Source: JAVKBW01 sp040222995 (GTDB taxonomy: Bacteria > Pseudomonadota > Alphaproteobacteria > UBA8366 > Aestuariispiraceae). Taken from it: DNA of 64,000 nt. This document shows, in pieces, positions 62,606 through 64,000 of this stretch. The stretch lies in assembly GCA_040222995.1 (NCBI GenBank), contig JAVKBW010000019.1, forward strand, positions 186,001 through 250,000, written 5' to 3'. The translations under genes were made by a program, and so were the position numbers. Under the pieces are notes generated by a model. It saw only the letters and a list, made by a program, of their open reading frames with translations, did not search any database and was not told the origin of the DNA. The first letter of the stretch is position 1, and each line of letters begins with the position of its first letter.

Positions 62606-63064
62606 GTGAAGGAAAACTACCTGGAAACTATCCGGCTGATTGAACGGCTGCACCGTCAGTTCTTGGAAGTCGTGAAAGGCGAACTGGACCGCATCGGGGT
62701 TCGCGACATCAACAACATTCAGGCGTTGATACTCTATAATATCGGCAAGGATGAACTGACCGTTGGGGAGCTGACCCACCGCGGCTATTATCTCGGTTCG
62801 AATGTTTCGTACAATGTCCGCAAGATGGTTGAAAACGGCTATCTTATTCAGGAACGCTCAGCGCATGACCGCCGGTCTGTCCGCGTTCGCCTGTCGGAAA
62901 AAGGGCTGGAGGTCCACGACAAGGTAAATGACGTCATTGAGACCCAGGCGAACCGCTTGAACGAAACCGGCATCACGGAAAGCCATCTGGACGGCACCGC
63001 CCAGGTGCTGATGCGTCTGGAACGCTTCCTGCTTCACAATTTCGGATACGGCTCGGTTCGCTAG
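62606..63064 (+). CDS. MarR-family winged-helix regulator (LdtR-like)
   Basis: The 152-aa protein has the MarR wHTH: LTVGELTHRGYYLGSNVSYNVRKMVENGYL, recognisable by the GYYLGSNVSYNV segment, and wing ERSAHDRRSVRVRLSEKG. The N-terminal YLETIRLIERLHRQFLEVVK and DINNIQALILYNIG strongly recall LdtR of rhizobia and Liberibacter. LdtR controls an L,D-transpeptidase there; targets here are unknown. The start is GTG 62606. A palindrome lies in its promoter. Confidence 0.8.
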   Translation: MKENYLETIRLIERLHRQFLEVVKGELDRIGVRDINNIQALILYNIGKDELTVGELTHRGYYLGSNVSYNVRKMVENGYLIQERSAHDRRSVRVRLSEKGLEVHDKVNDVIETQANRLNETGITESHLDGTAQVLMRLERFLLHNFGYGSVR

Positions 63065-63082
63065 AGTGTGCGGCTTTCGCCT

Positions 63083-63715
63083 TCAGCTTGACTGTTCGTC
63101 AATCCGTTTCAGACGATCCTGAAGGCTGGTTATCAGGCCCGGCAGGCCGTTTGTCTGCATGACGGAATCGAACTGCGCCCGTTCGGTTTGCAGCATGCTG
63201 ACACCTTCCACCACCAGATCGATGATTTTAAGCGACCCGTCGGACGACGTCCTGACCCGCCAGCCGGCTTTGATTTCTGGCTGGTCGTCAGTGACGATCA
63301 CCGTATTGACCAATACGTCGTACTTTCCGGCCGGCCCGCTGCCTTCAACCTTGAATGTCTGGCCTGAATACCCACCGAGACGCCGTGCGTAGCCGCGGAT
63401 CACGTATTCCGAAAACAGCTTCAGATATTCTTCGCGGGAATCCGGCGATGCGGAGCGCCACTGTGCCCCCAAAGCGAACTGACCCATGGTCTTCAGGTCC
63501 AGGTTATCGCGCAGAAGTTTTTGCACGCCTTCCTCACGCGTTGAAAGCGGTGCATCGGTGTCCTGAAGGACATCGACCGCCTGTTCGGCCAGGGTCCGTA
63601 TGAAGTCGATCGCCTGATCGGCATCGGTTTTTGTCTTGGCCTGCGCTTGCGCCGACAGCGTTGCAGCAACAAGAAATGCGCAGGCAAACGCTTTGGTGAA
63701 AAGGCGTCTCTTCAT
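63083..63715 (-). CDS. MlaC/Ttg2D-like periplasmic phospholipid-binding protein
   Basis: The 210-aa protein has a Sec signal (RRLFTKAFACAFLVAATLSA, cleavage after AQA). The mature part fits PF05494: LDLKTMGQFALGAQWRSAS, EEYLKLFSEYVIRGYARRLG and GSLKIIDLVVEGVSMLQTERAQF. MlaC carries phospholipid between outer and inner membrane. mlaFED genes are not in the window, so it is a detached member. The start is ATG 63715 at the signal peptide. Confidence 0.85.
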   Translation of the reverse strand: MKRRLFTKAFACAFLVAATLSAQAQAKTKTDADQAIDFIRTLAEQAVDVLQDTDAPLSTREEGVQKLLRDNLDLKTMGQFALGAQWRSASPDSREEYLKLFSEYVIRGYARRLGGYSGQTFKVEGSGPAGKYDVLVNTVIVTDDQPEIKAGWRVRTSSDGSLKIIDLVVEGVSMLQTERAQFDSVMQTNGLPGLITSLQDRLKRIDEQSS

Positions 63716-63788
63716 CCTTATCTCCTGAAACATTGGCAGGTCATGTTAACGAACCCGCTATCCAGATAGGCAATTGATTCGGCTACCT

Positions 63789-64000
63789 TCAGGCAAACGC
63801 CTGCAGACCTGTCTGTGCGCGACCCAGAATAAGCGCATGCACGTCATGCGTTCCTTCATAGGTGTTCACGGCTTCCAGGTTCATGACATGGCGAATGACA
63901 TGGTACTCGTCCGACACGCCGTTGCCGCCATGCATGTCGCGCGCCACGCGGGCGATATCGAGCGATTTGCCGCAGGAATTGCGCTTGATCAGCGAGATCA
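63789..64000 (-). CDS. acyl-CoA dehydrogenase, glutaryl-CoA dehydrogenase-like (N-terminus outside window)
   Basis: Only the last 70 residues are present. They contain RNSCGKSLDIARVARDMHGG, NGVSDEYHVIRHVMNLEAVN and TYEGTHDVHALILGRAQTG, closely matching the C-terminus of glutaryl-CoA dehydrogenase (GcdH). The active-site Glu is in TYEGTHD. The rest of the gene lies beyond the right edge. Confidence 0.85.
   Translation of the reverse strand, partial: ISLIKRNSCGKSLDIARVARDMHGGNGVSDEYHVIRHVMNLEAVNTYEGTHDVHALILGRAQTGLQAFA

Noticed and set aside
1..64000. tRNA/rRNA genes, IS elements, phage genes
   Set aside because: None seen by eye in the intergenic regions; gaps are mostly under 300 bases and hold no tRNA-like cloverleaf or terminal inverted repeats I could recognise.

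Overview
The window looks like chromosome of a free-living, probably marine alphaproteobacterium of the Rhodospirillales type. This rests on the gene content (long-form RibA, BchC-like dehydrogenase, N-methylproline-demethylase-like flavoenzyme, LdtR-like MarR protein, TakP-like TRAP system, TMAO-type uptake), the moderately GC-rich coding sequence and the tight, often 1-8 base spacing of genes. I saw no IS element, phage gene, CRISPR array, tRNA or rRNA. Both ends cut a gene: an FAD-linked oxidase at the left and a glutaryl-CoA dehydrogenase-like enzyme at the right.

Layout. 1-7.0 kb: a compact minus-strand run of zinc-type dehydrogenase, PTPS homologue, GT4 glycosyltransferase, methyltransferase, HTH/PBP regulator and FAD oxidase. 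Divergent from it are a CDP-alcohol phosphatidyltransferase and a polytopic membrane protein. 7.0-17.0 kb: YceI, a TorT/TorS/TorR-type TMAO-sensing system and a three-gene betaine/TMAO-type ABC transporter (TmoXVW-like). No TMAO reductase genes are present. 17.1-24.5 kb: an LTA-synthase-like phosphotransferase divergent from a RibA-like protein plus a second methyltransferase paralogous to the one at 2 kb, then an SDR, a membrane-anchored methyltransferase-like protein and unknown proteins. 24.6-34.1 kb: recO, a PAS histidine kinase, an Old-Yellow-Enzyme/FAD demethylase-like protein, an MBL hydrolase, parC, bioY and a TPR-2OG oxygenase. 34.2-39.7 kb: bpt with a TakP/FcbT-type TRAP transporter, an RDD protein and a PAS_5 protein. 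39.7-44.4 kb: motA, two tandem motB paralogues and a D-amino-acid-dehydrogenase-like flavoprotein, then a second membrane-anchored methyltransferase-like protein. 44.5-50.5 kb: penicillin acylase, ODC-type decarboxylase, two alpha/beta hydrolases and a small secreted protein. 50.5-59.7 kb: one giant repeat-rich RTX adhesin. 59.7-64 kb: hemB, metY, a MarR regulator, an MlaC-like protein and the acyl-CoA dehydrogenase fragment.

Two points stand out. First, the genes around 2-7 kb and 17-21 kb appear to be two halves of one uncharacterised pathway. It combines GTP/pterin-type chemistry (RibA-like and a PTPS homologue that has lost its canonical catalytic residues), glycosyl transfer, two sister methyltransferases and phospholipid headgroup enzymes. 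Second, a Tor-type TMAO sensor sits next to a TMAO/betaine importer, with a good match to the E. coli TorR box in the promoter between them. This suggests that Tor sensing here controls TMAO uptake and catabolism rather than TMAO respiration. Further points are the tandem MotB pair sharing a 68-bp identical transmembrane segment, and the adhesin with near-identical 324-bp repeats and a very AT-rich upstream region.
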